From assembly GCF_949298305.1 (NCBI RefSeq), contig NZ_CASFWU010000161.1:1-5478 (forward strand): 5,478 nt of DNA, written 5' to 3'. The notes beneath the pieces are model-generated. The model did no database searches. It was not told the origin of the DNA and worked only from the letters and a program-made list of their open reading frames with translations. A program made the translations under genes and the position numbers. This document shows, in pieces, positions 1 through 5,391 of this stretch (position 1 is its first letter; each line of letters starts with the position of its first letter). This stretch comes from an uncultured Bacteroides sp. (GTDB taxonomy: Bacteria; Bacteroidota; Bacteroidia; Bacteroidales; Bacteroidaceae).

Positions 1-33
1 AAGGATGGCACGAAGTAATTGTTCTGCTTTCAT
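1..33 (-). CDS. Possible 5' end of a gene running off the left edge
   Basis: An ATG at 31-33 (minus strand) opens a frame that begins MKAEQLLRAIL and is still open at the window edge. Support is positional: a TATCTTTG box lies only 4 bases upstream, and the tRNA terminator ends about 90 bases away, so a new transcription unit is expected here. Because the box is so close, transcription would start at or next to the ATG, making the mRNA leaderless or putting the true start further downstream, outside the window. Eleven residues are too few to name a family. The protein could be anything, and the frame may be chance. Confidence 0.3.
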   Translation of the reverse strand, partial: MKAEQLLRAIL

Positions 34-37
34 ACCA

Positions 38-45
38 CAAAGATA
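38..45 (-). promoter_or_regulatory. Bacteroidetes-type -7 promoter box
   Basis: On the minus strand this reads TATCTTTG, matching the TAnnTTTG -7 consensus of Bacteroidetes primary sigma factor promoters. No clear TTTG-like -33 element sits 19-20 bases upstream. It would drive a gene reading leftward out of the window. Confidence 0.45.
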
Positions 46-100
46 CGCAATATGCTTGATACACCATGCCTACCAACCGGGAATATCCGCTGACCCCAAA

Positions 101-120
101 AAGGTCACCTGAAGGTCACC
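101..120. repeat. Direct repeat AAGGTCACC, two copies 11 bp apart
   Basis: AAGGTCACC occurs at 101-109 and again at 112-120. The start-to-start distance is 11 bp, about one helical turn, and each copy contains the near-palindrome GGTCACC. It lies between the tRNA terminator and the left-edge promoter box. It could be an operator for the left-edge gene or chance; nothing in the sequence identifies a binding protein. Confidence 0.5.
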
Positions 121-160
121 AATAAAAGAAAAAGCACCTACAAAATCTTTGTAAGTGCTT
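121..160 (-). terminator. Intrinsic terminator of the tRNA
   Basis: In the minus-strand RNA a 13-bp stem forms between AAGCACUUACAAA and UUUGUAGGUGCUU (plus 132-160), with a short loop and one U-G wobble, followed by a U-rich tract (UUUCUUUUAUU, plus 121-131). On the plus strand the wobble becomes a C-A mismatch and there is no T tract after the stem, so the direction is minus. It lies 11 bases past the tRNA 3' end. Confidence 0.85.
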
Positions 161-171
161 GATTTCTAACG

Positions 172-245
172 TGGACCAGCCAGGGCTTGAACCTGGGACC
201 TCCAGATTATGAGTCTGTTGCTCTAACCAACTGAGCTACAAGTCC
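172..245 (-). tRNA. tRNA-Met (anticodon CAT)
   Basis: The 74-nt minus-strand sequence folds as a standard cloverleaf. The acceptor GGACTTG pairs with CTGGTCC, with one T6-T67 mismatch. The D-stem is GCTC/GAGC, the anticodon loop is CTCATAA with anticodon CAT, and the T-arm is CCAGG-TTCAAGC-CCTGG. The discriminator is A and the CCA end is not encoded. The AGTTGGTT D-loop and lack of three G-C pairs at the anticodon-stem base argue against initiator tRNA, so this is the elongator type. A lysidine-modified tRNA-Ile2 also carries CAT and cannot be fully excluded by eye. It is a single tRNA unit with its own promoter (273-304) and terminator (121-160). Confidence 0.93.
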
Positions 246-272
246 GATGTATCCTTTGGCGGGATGCGGGGA

Positions 273-304
273 CAAAAGTAGTGCTTTTGGTTGAAATATG
301 CAAG
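273..304 (-). promoter_or_regulatory. Promoter of the tRNA-Met gene
   Basis: On the minus strand a TACTTTTG box (plus 273-280) matches the Bacteroidetes -7 consensus TAnnTTTG. A CTTG tetramer (plus 301-304), close to the TTTG -33 consensus, lies exactly 20 bases upstream. The tRNA 5' end is 27 bases downstream of the -7 box, giving a short leader that would be removed by processing. The -7 box overlaps an inverted repeat CAAAAG-TAGTG-CTTTTG (273-289). Confidence 0.7.
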
Positions 305-336
305 TGTTTTTGGGTTTTTCCATAAAAACTTTGAGG

Positions 337-468
337 GTGCAGGCTTCGTCTGTGGAGGGTGCAGGCTTCGTCTGTGGAGGGTGCAGGCTTCGTCTGTGGA
401 GGATGCAAGCTTCGTCCGTGGAGGATGCAGGCTTCGTCCGTGGAGGATGCAGGCTTTGTCTGCGGTGG
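337..468. repeat. Six tandem copies of a 22-bp unit
   Basis: Units lie at 337-358, 359-380, 381-402, 403-424, 425-446 and 447-468 with no spacer. The first three are identical (GTGCAGGCTTCGTC then TGTGGAGG). Units 4 and 5 begin with A instead of G and carry TCCGTGG; unit 4 also has CAAGC. Unit 6 is the most diverged (TTTGTCTGCGGTGG). A degraded seventh start (ATGTAAG) follows at 469. This gradient suggests recent expansion at the left, tRNA-proximal side. The unit is not a multiple of three and shows no sign of selection for coding. Confidence 0.95.
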
Positions 469-607
469 ATGTAAGTGTGATGAAAGTCCTTCACGCTTTC
501 ACTGCGTGCTTTCTGGCTGGTAGTCAAAAGCTTGCGGTGAAAGTGATGGTTCTATGGTGAAGGCGCCTGTCTTGCCGGGTTTAGACGCAAGTGGCTTGTT
601 ATGAGTG

Positions 608-635
608 GGTCCCGGTGAAATTTCACCCGAGGACC
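608..635. repeat. Nested palindrome around GGTGAAATTTCACC
   Basis: GGTGAAATTTCACC (614-627) is a perfect 14-bp palindrome. It is flanked by GGTCC (608-612) and GGACC (631-635), which are also complementary to each other, with 1 and 3 unpaired bases between. There is no T-tract on either side, so a terminator is unlikely. It may be a dimeric protein binding site or a structured RNA element in the 3' region of the lrp-DUF4491 transcript. Confidence 0.6.
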
Positions 636-744
636 GGTAGAGGCGGGGTGAAAGGAAGGAGGGTGTGAAGGGAGGGCGCCTCGGGACGGTGCTGTGTAAC
701 GTGGGCGAAGGTTCGGGTAACGAGGTCGGATGTCTGCTGGGGGG

Positions 745-1056
745 TCAGAACTTGTAGGTACGTTTGGGATTTTTGGGGAACCAGCCTTTCTTGACGCGTT
801 CTTCTTGCTCGAAGATTTCTTTGATGGTCCAGAAGGAGGAGAAGGCGAATACGCCCAGGAGGGAGGCTATCAGGATGTTTTCGGTGCAGAGGGAGGCGGC
901 TGCTGCGCCGATGCCCAGCAGGAGGAAAATCCACCAGCAGCGGGTGCCCCAATAGTATTCTGCCTTGACGACGACGGGGTGGAAGAGGCCGATGATGAGG
1001 AAGGTGCTGATGCCGATGACGAGGCCTGAAAGGTGGTATTCGTTTAGGAAGTCCAT
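745..1056 (-). CDS. DUF4491 family small membrane protein
   Basis: A 103-residue protein recognised from memory as DUF4491, a family of about 100-residue inner-membrane proteins in Bacteroidales with no known function. Three hydrophobic segments are visible at about 9-30, 41-58 and 61-78. They are followed by a basic C-terminal tail with the typical GWFPKNPKR signature (91-99). HPVVVKAEYYWG (26-37) after the first segment and the RCWW motif (39-42) are also typical. The start at 1056 gives the family's usual N-terminus (MDFLNEYHLSG) and follows an A-rich leader (AAAAACAAACCC). An in-frame ATG at 1140 would add 28 residues of proline-rich sequence and is not used here. The gene follows lrp on the same strand with a 125-base gap and no terminator or clear promoter between, so co-transcription is likely. 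Confidence 0.88.
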   Translation of the reverse strand: MDFLNEYHLSGLVIGISTFLIIGLFHPVVVKAEYYWGTRCWWIFLLLGIGAAAASLCTENILIASLLGVFAFSSFWTIKEIFEQEERVKKGWFPKNPKRTYKF

Positions 1057-1181
1057 GGGTTTGTTTTTGGGATAGTGGGTGGTGATGGATGCAGGGCGAC
1101 AGCGGACTGGCGGTGAGTGGCCGTTGGGGTGTGGCGGCACCTTCTTGTCCGTTGTTGCCCTGCTGGAATATGGTTCTGCCT

Positions 1182-1646
1182 TTATTTCTCGGGGCAGATG
1201 GGTATTTCTTTCTTGATGCTCTGTTCGAGCGAAATCAGGGTTTCGGTGGCTGTCACACCCGGTATTTCCTGCATTTTGTGGTTCAGCAGGTCCATCAGGT
1301 GTTCGTTGTCACGTGCGTAGACTTTGGTCAGCATGGTGTAGGGTCCTGTGGTGAAGTGGCATTCCACTACTTCGGGGATTTTTTCCAGCTGTGCGACTAC
1401 GGTTTTGTACATGGATCCTTTTTCGAGCTTGATCCCGACGTAGGTGCAGGTGCGGTAGCCGAGCGACTTGGGGTTGACGTGGTAGCCGGAGCCTATGATG
1501 ACGCCGAGGTCTATCAGGCGTTGTACGCGCTGATGGATGGCTGCACGTGACACTCCGCATTCGGAGGCAACATCTTTGAATGGGATGCGGGCATTCTGTG
1601 AGATGATTTCCAGAATCTGCCGGTCAAGGTTGTCTATCTTTTCCAT
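1182..1646 (-). CDS. Lrp/AsnC family transcriptional regulator
   Basis: A 154-residue DNA-binding protein of the usual Lrp/AsnC length. The N-terminal winged-helix part (4-60) begins with the characteristic NLDRQILEIISQNAR and has a helix-turn-helix at about 23-45 (FKDVASECGVSRAAIHQRV). The RAM ligand-binding and oligomerisation domain spans about 66-145, with EVVECHFTTGPYTML and an acidic loop RDNEHL. The usual GDYD of the RAM domain is GPYT here. Such proteins form dimers and octamers and often sense amino acids; the target genes and effector cannot be told from sequence. The start at 1646 lies about 40 bases downstream of a clear -7 box (1689-1696). The downstream neighbour is the DUF4491 gene. 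Autoregulation is common in the family but no operator is identifiable here. Confidence 0.93.
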   Translation of the reverse strand: MEKIDNLDRQILEIISQNARIPFKDVASECGVSRAAIHQRVQRLIDLGVIIGSGYHVNPKSLGYRTCTYVGIKLEKGSMYKTVVAQLEKIPEVVECHFTTGPYTMLTKVYARDNEHLMDLLNHKMQEIPGVTATETLISLEQSIKKEIPICPEK

Positions 1647-1688
1647 AATAATAAATGAGTAAAGTTCATGTTGTTGTCAAATAGTAAG

Positions 1689-1696
1689 CAAATATA
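1689..1696 (-). promoter_or_regulatory. -7 box of the lrp-type gene
   Basis: On the minus strand the box reads TATATTTG, matching TAnnTTTG. It lies in a very A/T-rich region, with a 42-base interval to the ATG at 1646. A TTG lies 22 bases upstream, slightly further than the usual 19-20, so the -33 element is weak. Confidence 0.65.
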
Positions 1697-1748
1697 GAGC
1701 TTTATTTTAATTTTTCTACAATAATGAAAGAAAATTTGTGGGAAAGGA

Positions 1749-1800
1749 TAAAAAAAGAGCGGATAAGCCGATGCTGCGTTGCATCTGTCTTATCCGCTCT
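1749..1800 (-). terminator. Strong intrinsic terminator of the FKBP operon
   Basis: AGAGCGGATAAG (1756-1767) pairs perfectly with CTTATCCGCTCT (1789-1800), a 12-bp stem. An inner GATGC/GCATC stem (1770-1774 and 1781-1785) extends it. In the minus-strand RNA the stem is followed directly by a run of U (plus 1750-1755). It lies 35 bases after the FKBP stop codon. On the plus strand the stem is followed by GAATAACG, not a T tract, so it acts on the minus strand. Confidence 0.93.
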
Positions 1801-1835
1801 GAATAACGTTCTGTCAGTCTATGGCCGGATTGGCA

Positions 1836-2689
1836 TTACTTCTTGTTTTCTTTTTCGATGCCTACCAGTTCCACTTCAAAGATCAGTGTGGAGTAGGGCT
1901 TGATTTGACCGCCGGTCTCTCTGGCTCCGTATGCCAGGTCGTAGGGGATGTAGAGTTCCCACTTGGAGCCTACGGGCATCATGGTGAGGGCTTCTGTCCA
2001 GCCTTTGATGACCTGGTTGGCGCGGAATACGGCGGGTTTGCTCTTGCCGTCCTTGTCTTTGCGCTTGTAGGAGCTGTCGAATTCGGTGCCGTCAATCAGG
2101 GTGCCTTTGTAGTTTACTTGTACTCTGCTGGAGTCGGCGGGAATGGCGCCTGTGCCTTTGGTGATGATTTTGTATTGCAGGCCGCTTTCGGTGGTTACCA
2201 CGCCTTCCTTAGTCTTGTTCTCGGCCAGGAACTTTTCGCCGGCTGCCTTGTTGTCGGCGTATTTCTTTTCGATGGCTTTGGCTCTGACGGCTTCCATCTG
2301 TGTGCGCTTGTATTCTTGTGCCTGAAGCATATCCATGGCTCCGCCCTTGCCTACTACGCCGGCTACGAAACCTGCCAGCAGGTTTTCACGGTTGAGGGTC
2401 TGTGTGGAGTCGCCGGCAAAAATCTGGCGGTTGAATCCTTCTACCCACTGTTTGCTTACCATTTGGCCAATCTGCATACCGGCCATGTAGGCTACGTCTT
2501 CCTTGCTGGTCTTGGTGGCGCCTTCGTTGAATCCCTTCAGGAAGGTGGCCATCTGTGTGGAGCGGACATACCGATGGCGTAGGACAATGAGTCGATGTCT
2601 GTCTTCAGATTTCCTTTCGGACTTTGTGCGGTGCAGGATGCCAGTCCGGCAGCTGCTGCAAGTGCCATGATGAATGTTACTTTTTTCAT
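1836..2689 (-). pseudogene. FKBP-type peptidyl-prolyl isomerase lipoprotein, frameshifted
   Basis: The start at 2689 opens a lipoprotein signal MKKVTFIMALAAAAGLASC, with lipobox LASC and Cys19 as the predicted lipidated residue. It continues through DSLSYAIGMS, typical of the N-terminal FKBP dimerisation domain, then runs into a stop at 2537-2539 after 50 residues. The rest is in another frame, from about 2564 to 1836: more of the N-terminal domain (KGFNEGA, GMQIGQMV), a charged helix, then a full FKBP domain. Expected active-site residues are present: NYKG, FDSS, VFRANQVIKGW, DLAYGA and STLIFEVEL. The break lies at about 2552-2566. One added base restores ...YAIGMSRSTQMATFL..., but from memory this family usually has about ten more residues there, so a deletion of 3n+1 bases is also possible. 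It is the second gene of an operon, 16 bases after the cytoplasmic FKBP. Intact, it would fold proteins in the envelope. ATG at 2552 as a true start is unlikely because it would remove the signal peptide. Confidence 0.82.
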
Positions 2690-2705
2690 TTTGCTTTTTG
2701 TTTTT

Positions 2706-3302
2706 TTATTGTTTGGATAAGATTTTCAGCAGTTCAACTTCGAATACCAGTGTGCTGTGCGGGGGTATCATTTCGCCGGCTCCCTGTGCTCCGTAGGCCA
2801 GGTCGCTGGGGATGTAGAGTTTCCACTTGGCGCCTTCGGGCATCAGCTGCAGGGCTTCCACCCATCCGGGGATGACCTGGTTGACGCCGAACGTGGCGGG
2901 TTGTCCGCGCTTGATGGAGCTGTCGAACAGGGTTCCGTCTATCAGCGTACCCTCATAATGGCATTGCACCTGGTCGGTGATTTTGGCGTAGGTGCCGGTC
3001 TTGCCTTCGTTGATTACTTCGTATTGCAGGCCGCTGGGCAGTGTGACCACGCCGGGGCGTTTGCCGTTCTCTTCGAGGAACTTCTTTCCGGCTTCGATGT
3101 TGCCGGCGTTGATTTTCTGTTCCAGTTCTTCGAAATACTTGTTCACGATGTCGCGTGCCTCGGTATGTGTGATTTCGGTGGGTTTTCCTTCCAGCACGTC
3201 CTTGATGGCGCGTGCAAAATCGTCCACTTCGATGCCTCTGGCTCCCATGCCCAAAAGGTTCTGGCCTATACCCAGGCCGATTGCATAACTGAATTTGTCC
3301 AT
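2706..3302 (-). CDS. FKBP-type peptidyl-prolyl cis-trans isomerase, cytoplasmic
   Basis: A 198-residue FklB/FKBP22-like enzyme that isomerises peptide bonds before proline. Residues 1-80 form the helical N-terminal dimerisation domain (MDKFSYAIGLGIGQNL, then a long charged helix to KFLEENGK). Residues 84-195 are the FKBP catalytic domain, with Y116, F126-D127, F138, V143-I144, W147, Y170 and F187 at the positions expected for the substrate pocket. There is no signal peptide, so it is probably cytoplasmic, unlike the lipoprotein encoded 16 bases downstream. The start at 3302 gives the family's normal N-terminus and sits 20 bases below a -7 box (3323-3330). Length and motifs are complete. The exact paralogue (FklB, SlyD-unrelated Mip-like) cannot be settled by eye, so no symbol is given. 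Confidence 0.94.
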   Translation of the reverse strand: MDKFSYAIGLGIGQNLLGMGARGIEVDDFARAIKDVLEGKPTEITHTEARDIVNKYFEELEQKINAGNIEAGKKFLEENGKRPGVVTLPSGLQYEVINEGKTGTYAKITDQVQCHYEGTLIDGTLFDSSIKRGQPATFGVNQVIPGWVEALQLMPEGAKWKLYIPSDLAYGAQGAGEMIPPHSTLVFEVELLKILSKQ

Positions 3303-3322
3303 AGTTGTTTTTGAATGAGTGG

Positions 3323-3330
3323 CAAAAGTA
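3323..3330 (-). promoter_or_regulatory. -7 box of the FKBP operon
   Basis: On the minus strand the box reads TACTTTTG, matching TAnnTTTG, and its end is 20 bases from the ATG at 3302. No clear TTTG -33 element is seen at 19-20 bases upstream. It separates the FKBP operon from the gene ending at 3380, after which I see no intrinsic terminator, so read-through from the ATPase cluster is possible. Confidence 0.6.
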
Positions 3331-3379
3331 CGCCTTTTATTTGGATGATAGTTCGTTGCGGCATTTAAAATTTCTTATT

Positions 3380-4285
3380 TTATACCGTAATGTTGTGGTT
3401 TCTTTGCGGAGTGGCATCGGTTGTCTGGCCGTTGTGTTTGATTTCTTTCAGGTGCCTGCCGGCGTAGTCGCACACTTCAAAGCGGATGTCTTCGTGTTCC
3501 AGGTCGATGCAGAGGTAGGTTGCGGTGTTCTTGAAGGCCTTGGAGTAGAAGATGACCCTTTTCTGCGTGCTGCTCGAGTTGATGCGCGACAGGCGTGTGT
3601 GCAGGCACCACCCGTTCATCAGGGCTATCTGGGTGGCGTGTTCGATGAGGTAGGCTTGTTTCTCTTCTGTTGTGGTGGAGTGCCGGCTGTCTTCGTGCCC
3701 TATCCGTGCCAGGTATCTGGTTACCATTTCCTGATTCCAGAGCGGCTCTTTTTCGGCATTTTTCCGTTTACATTCCTTGAACGAAGTGAGGCAGACGGCC
3801 GTTTGTCCGTTTTCTGCCCGATACAGATTTTTCACCGTGGCCTTTTGTGCCTTTTTGCCGGTTCCTCCGCGCAGGAAGCCTTCGATGGTGTCCCGTTTGT
3901 CGGTTTCCCGGAAGGTGAAACTCACCACGGGGCGGTCGTCCGTGCAGGCTTTGCCCAGTGCGGCGGAAGGGTTGTGGAAGTCTGCTTCTTCGCTGAACAC
4001 GGTGCAGTCATCCAGTTCGTCGGGGCGGGCTTCGCGCAGGGTACTGTCCATCAGGGTGATGATTTCCATCCGCTGGTCGTCGTTCAGTTCCTCCATTCTG
4101 AGGTAGCAGTCTTTCCAAGCCACTCCGCCTACGGGCAGGCTTTTGTAGCCTTGCGGACAGACAATCTTGTCCACGCCGTATTCTTTCAGCCGGTCGGCAA
4201 GGATGCCAAAACAGCTTATAGCTTCCCAGTGTTCGCACAGTTTTCCGTTGCACTGGTACGATTGGTCGTTGAGCAGGAGTTCCAT
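3380..4285 (-). CDS. Uncharacterised protein encoded next to a DUF3696-type ATPase
   Basis: A 301-residue soluble protein without signal peptide or membrane segment; I do not recognise a named domain. The N-terminal half begins MELLLNDQSY, is rich in cysteine (12, 17, 25, 43, 60), and ends in a hydrophobic strand PVVSFTF at about 118-124. From memory, proteins with an LxLNxLS-type start and an ALGxA...VSF strand are found beside SMC-like AAA ATPases; that is a weak resemblance, not a match. A lysine/glycine-rich linker (LRGGTGKKAQKATVK) follows. The C-terminal part at about 240-285 (RVIFYS, YLCIDLEH, RFEVCDYAGRHLKEI) looks like a small separate beta-rich domain. The gene lies 24 bases after the ATPase stop, so the two are probably translated from one mRNA. 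It may be the effector or partner of the ATPase. The frame is intact, unlike that of its neighbour. Confidence 0.8.
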   Translation of the reverse strand: MELLLNDQSYQCNGKLCEHWEAISCFGILADRLKEYGVDKIVCPQGYKSLPVGGVAWKDCYLRMEELNDDQRMEIITLMDSTLREARPDELDDCTVFSEEADFHNPSAALGKACTDDRPVVSFTFRETDKRDTIEGFLRGGTGKKAQKATVKNLYRAENGQTAVCLTSFKECKRKNAEKEPLWNQEMVTRYLARIGHEDSRHSTTTEEKQAYLIEHATQIALMNGWCLHTRLSRINSSSTQKRVIFYSKAFKNTATYLCIDLEHEDIRFEVCDYAGRHLKEIKHNGQTTDATPQRNHNITV

Positions 4286-4309
4286 GGCGGTAGTGGCTGA
4301 AGAAGGAGG

Positions 4310-5391
4310 TTAAGGTTGGTTGATTTGGCGCAAGGCCAGTTCCCATTCGTCGAAGAATCCTTGCGGCCAGTGGTCCAGGGTGCCGTCTTCTTCGAGCACG
4401 ATGCGTTCGTTCAGATGGAGTTCGGGATGGTCCTTGTCCTGGTAGATGTAGTGTATTTCCACCTTGCCGGCATCTGTCCGGCCTTTGCCTTCCATTCCAG
4501 CTTTGGCCATGACCCGCACGCCGTTCAGCAGGTGGTCGCTGTGGGTTTCGACTATAATCTGTATGCCGTGTTCGGCGGCCAGTGCCAGCAGTTGTCCTGT
4601 GCGGAACTGTGCCGACGGATGCAGGTGGGCTTCCGGGTTTTCGATGATGAGCAGCGAGTCTGCCGGTGCCGTGAGCACGGCCAGTATGATGGGGAGTATG
4701 TACGAGTTTCCGAAGGCCACGTTCAGGGGCGAGAAGGCTATTTCGTTGCCTTGTACGTTTTTCGAGTAGCTCAGGGTGACGCGGTCGGCGGTCTCTTGTG
4801 CGGCGGCCAGGCTGACGTCGCTGCCCATGATGTAGCTCAGCCAGGCCGACACGTTGGCAAAGACGGAGTGGTTCTTCTCCAGCAGGCAGAGGGCCGGTAC
4901 GGGTACCTGTTCGTTGCTGCTCATGGCTTCGTAGAAGCGGAAGGCGGTGTTGCTGCCGTGCTTGTCGCCCAGGCGGCTGTCGGTGTTGCTGGCATTAAGC
5001 TGGGGGCAAAGAGCGGCCACGCTGTCAGTACGTGGTCAATGTTGTCCGAAGGGATGCAGGCTATTTCCGTATCGTCCGTCACGGCGTCCTTCAGGGTGAA
5101 GCTGGCTTCTTCCGGCTGGTCATTGGTCAGTCTGATCAGAACGTCGGCATCCTCGCTCAAGGCATAGCGCATGGCGTTTCCGTTGGTCAGGTCGGCCAGG
5201 TCGCCGTCGGCCTTTACGTGGGTGTGCAGGTCGGTCCGCTTGTCGTCGTTGCTTTGCCGCAGGAGCAGCAGGGCCTGGACGATGCTCGATTTGCCGGCGC
5301 CGTTCACTCCCGTTATCAGTGTCAGCCCGCCCAGCGGCAGAGACAGTTCGTCAAAGCATTTGAAGTTCTTTAGGTATAGGTGTTTCAGCAT
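4310..5391 (-). pseudogene. DUF3696-type SMC/ABC-like AAA ATPase, frameshifted
   Basis: The first frame (from 5391) begins MLKHLYLKNFKCFDEL, typical of RecF/SMC-like ATPases, with Walker A GVNGAGKS at residues 28-35 and a Q-loop glutamine at 39. It drifts into nonsense and stops at 4921-4923. The second frame (usable below about 5035, to 4310) carries a degenerate ABC signature (NVAFGNSYILP, about 4720), Walker B with catalytic Glu (SLLIIENPE, about 4655-4630), a D-loop EAHLHP, and the H-loop VETHSDHLL (His codon near 4543). It ends with LDHWPQGFFDEWELAL, characteristic of DUF3696. The frames must switch between about 4990 and 5035. A C5 run (plus 5002-5006) is the simplest site, since one more C gives ...PLFAPQLNASNTD...; a short deletion is an alternative. 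No TOPRIM nuclease domain is seen. It overlaps the upstream stop (TAATG). Restored length is about 360 residues, near normal for the family. Confidence 0.85.

Larger units (their letters stand above)
246..744. other. Gene-free stretch with repeats and palindromes
   Basis: About 500 bases without a credible gene. It holds the tRNA promoter (273-304), six tandem 22-bp units (337-468), a loose hairpin (494-545), a nested palindrome (608-635), and scattered copies of GGTGAAA (536-542, 614-620, 647-653) and GGCGCC (562-567, 675-680). Open frames across it read low-complexity peptides produced by the tandem repeat and have no start context or domain. I see no intrinsic terminator for the DUF4491 gene that ends at 745. 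Confidence 0.6.

Noticed and set aside
172..245. tRNA 3' end as an integration site for a mobile element
   Set aside because: No second copy of the tRNA 3' end and no integrase is visible in the window; the left edge is too short to judge.
337..468. CRISPR array
   Set aside because: The units are contiguous with no unique spacers, so this is a plain tandem repeat.
207..560. Open frames on both strands through the tandem repeat
   Set aside because: All frames stay open because the 22-bp unit lacks stops. The peptides are a 22-residue periodic low-complexity sequence, one frame overlaps the tRNA, and there is no start context.
1057..1140. Upstream start (ATG at 1138-1140) for the DUF4491 gene
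   Set aside because: It would add 28 proline- and histidine-rich residues not typical of the family; the start at 1056 gives the normal N-terminus.
1836..2552. FKBP frame starting at 2552 as a complete separate gene
   Set aside because: It begins within the N-terminal FKBP domain, while a signal peptide and the beginning of the same domain lie just upstream in another frame. A frameshifted single gene explains both.
1821..2582. Plus-strand open frame of 253 codons
   Set aside because: Antisense to the FKBP lipoprotein gene, whose PPIase motifs are unmistakable; the antisense product resembles no family.
3305..4300. Long plus-strand open frame of 331 codons
   Set aside because: It lies exactly antisense to the 301-residue protein and has a valine/phenylalanine/glycine-rich mirror composition, no domain and no upstream promoter box. 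It is open because the sense gene avoids the codons that would give antisense stops.
4008..4346. Minus-strand open frame of 112 codons between the ATPase and the 301-residue gene
   Set aside because: It overlaps both genes out of frame, has no recognisable domain and an arginine/proline-rich shadow composition.
4316..5167. Plus-strand open frame of 283 codons
   Set aside because: Antisense to the ATPase, which has Walker A, Walker B and H-loop motifs on the minus strand.
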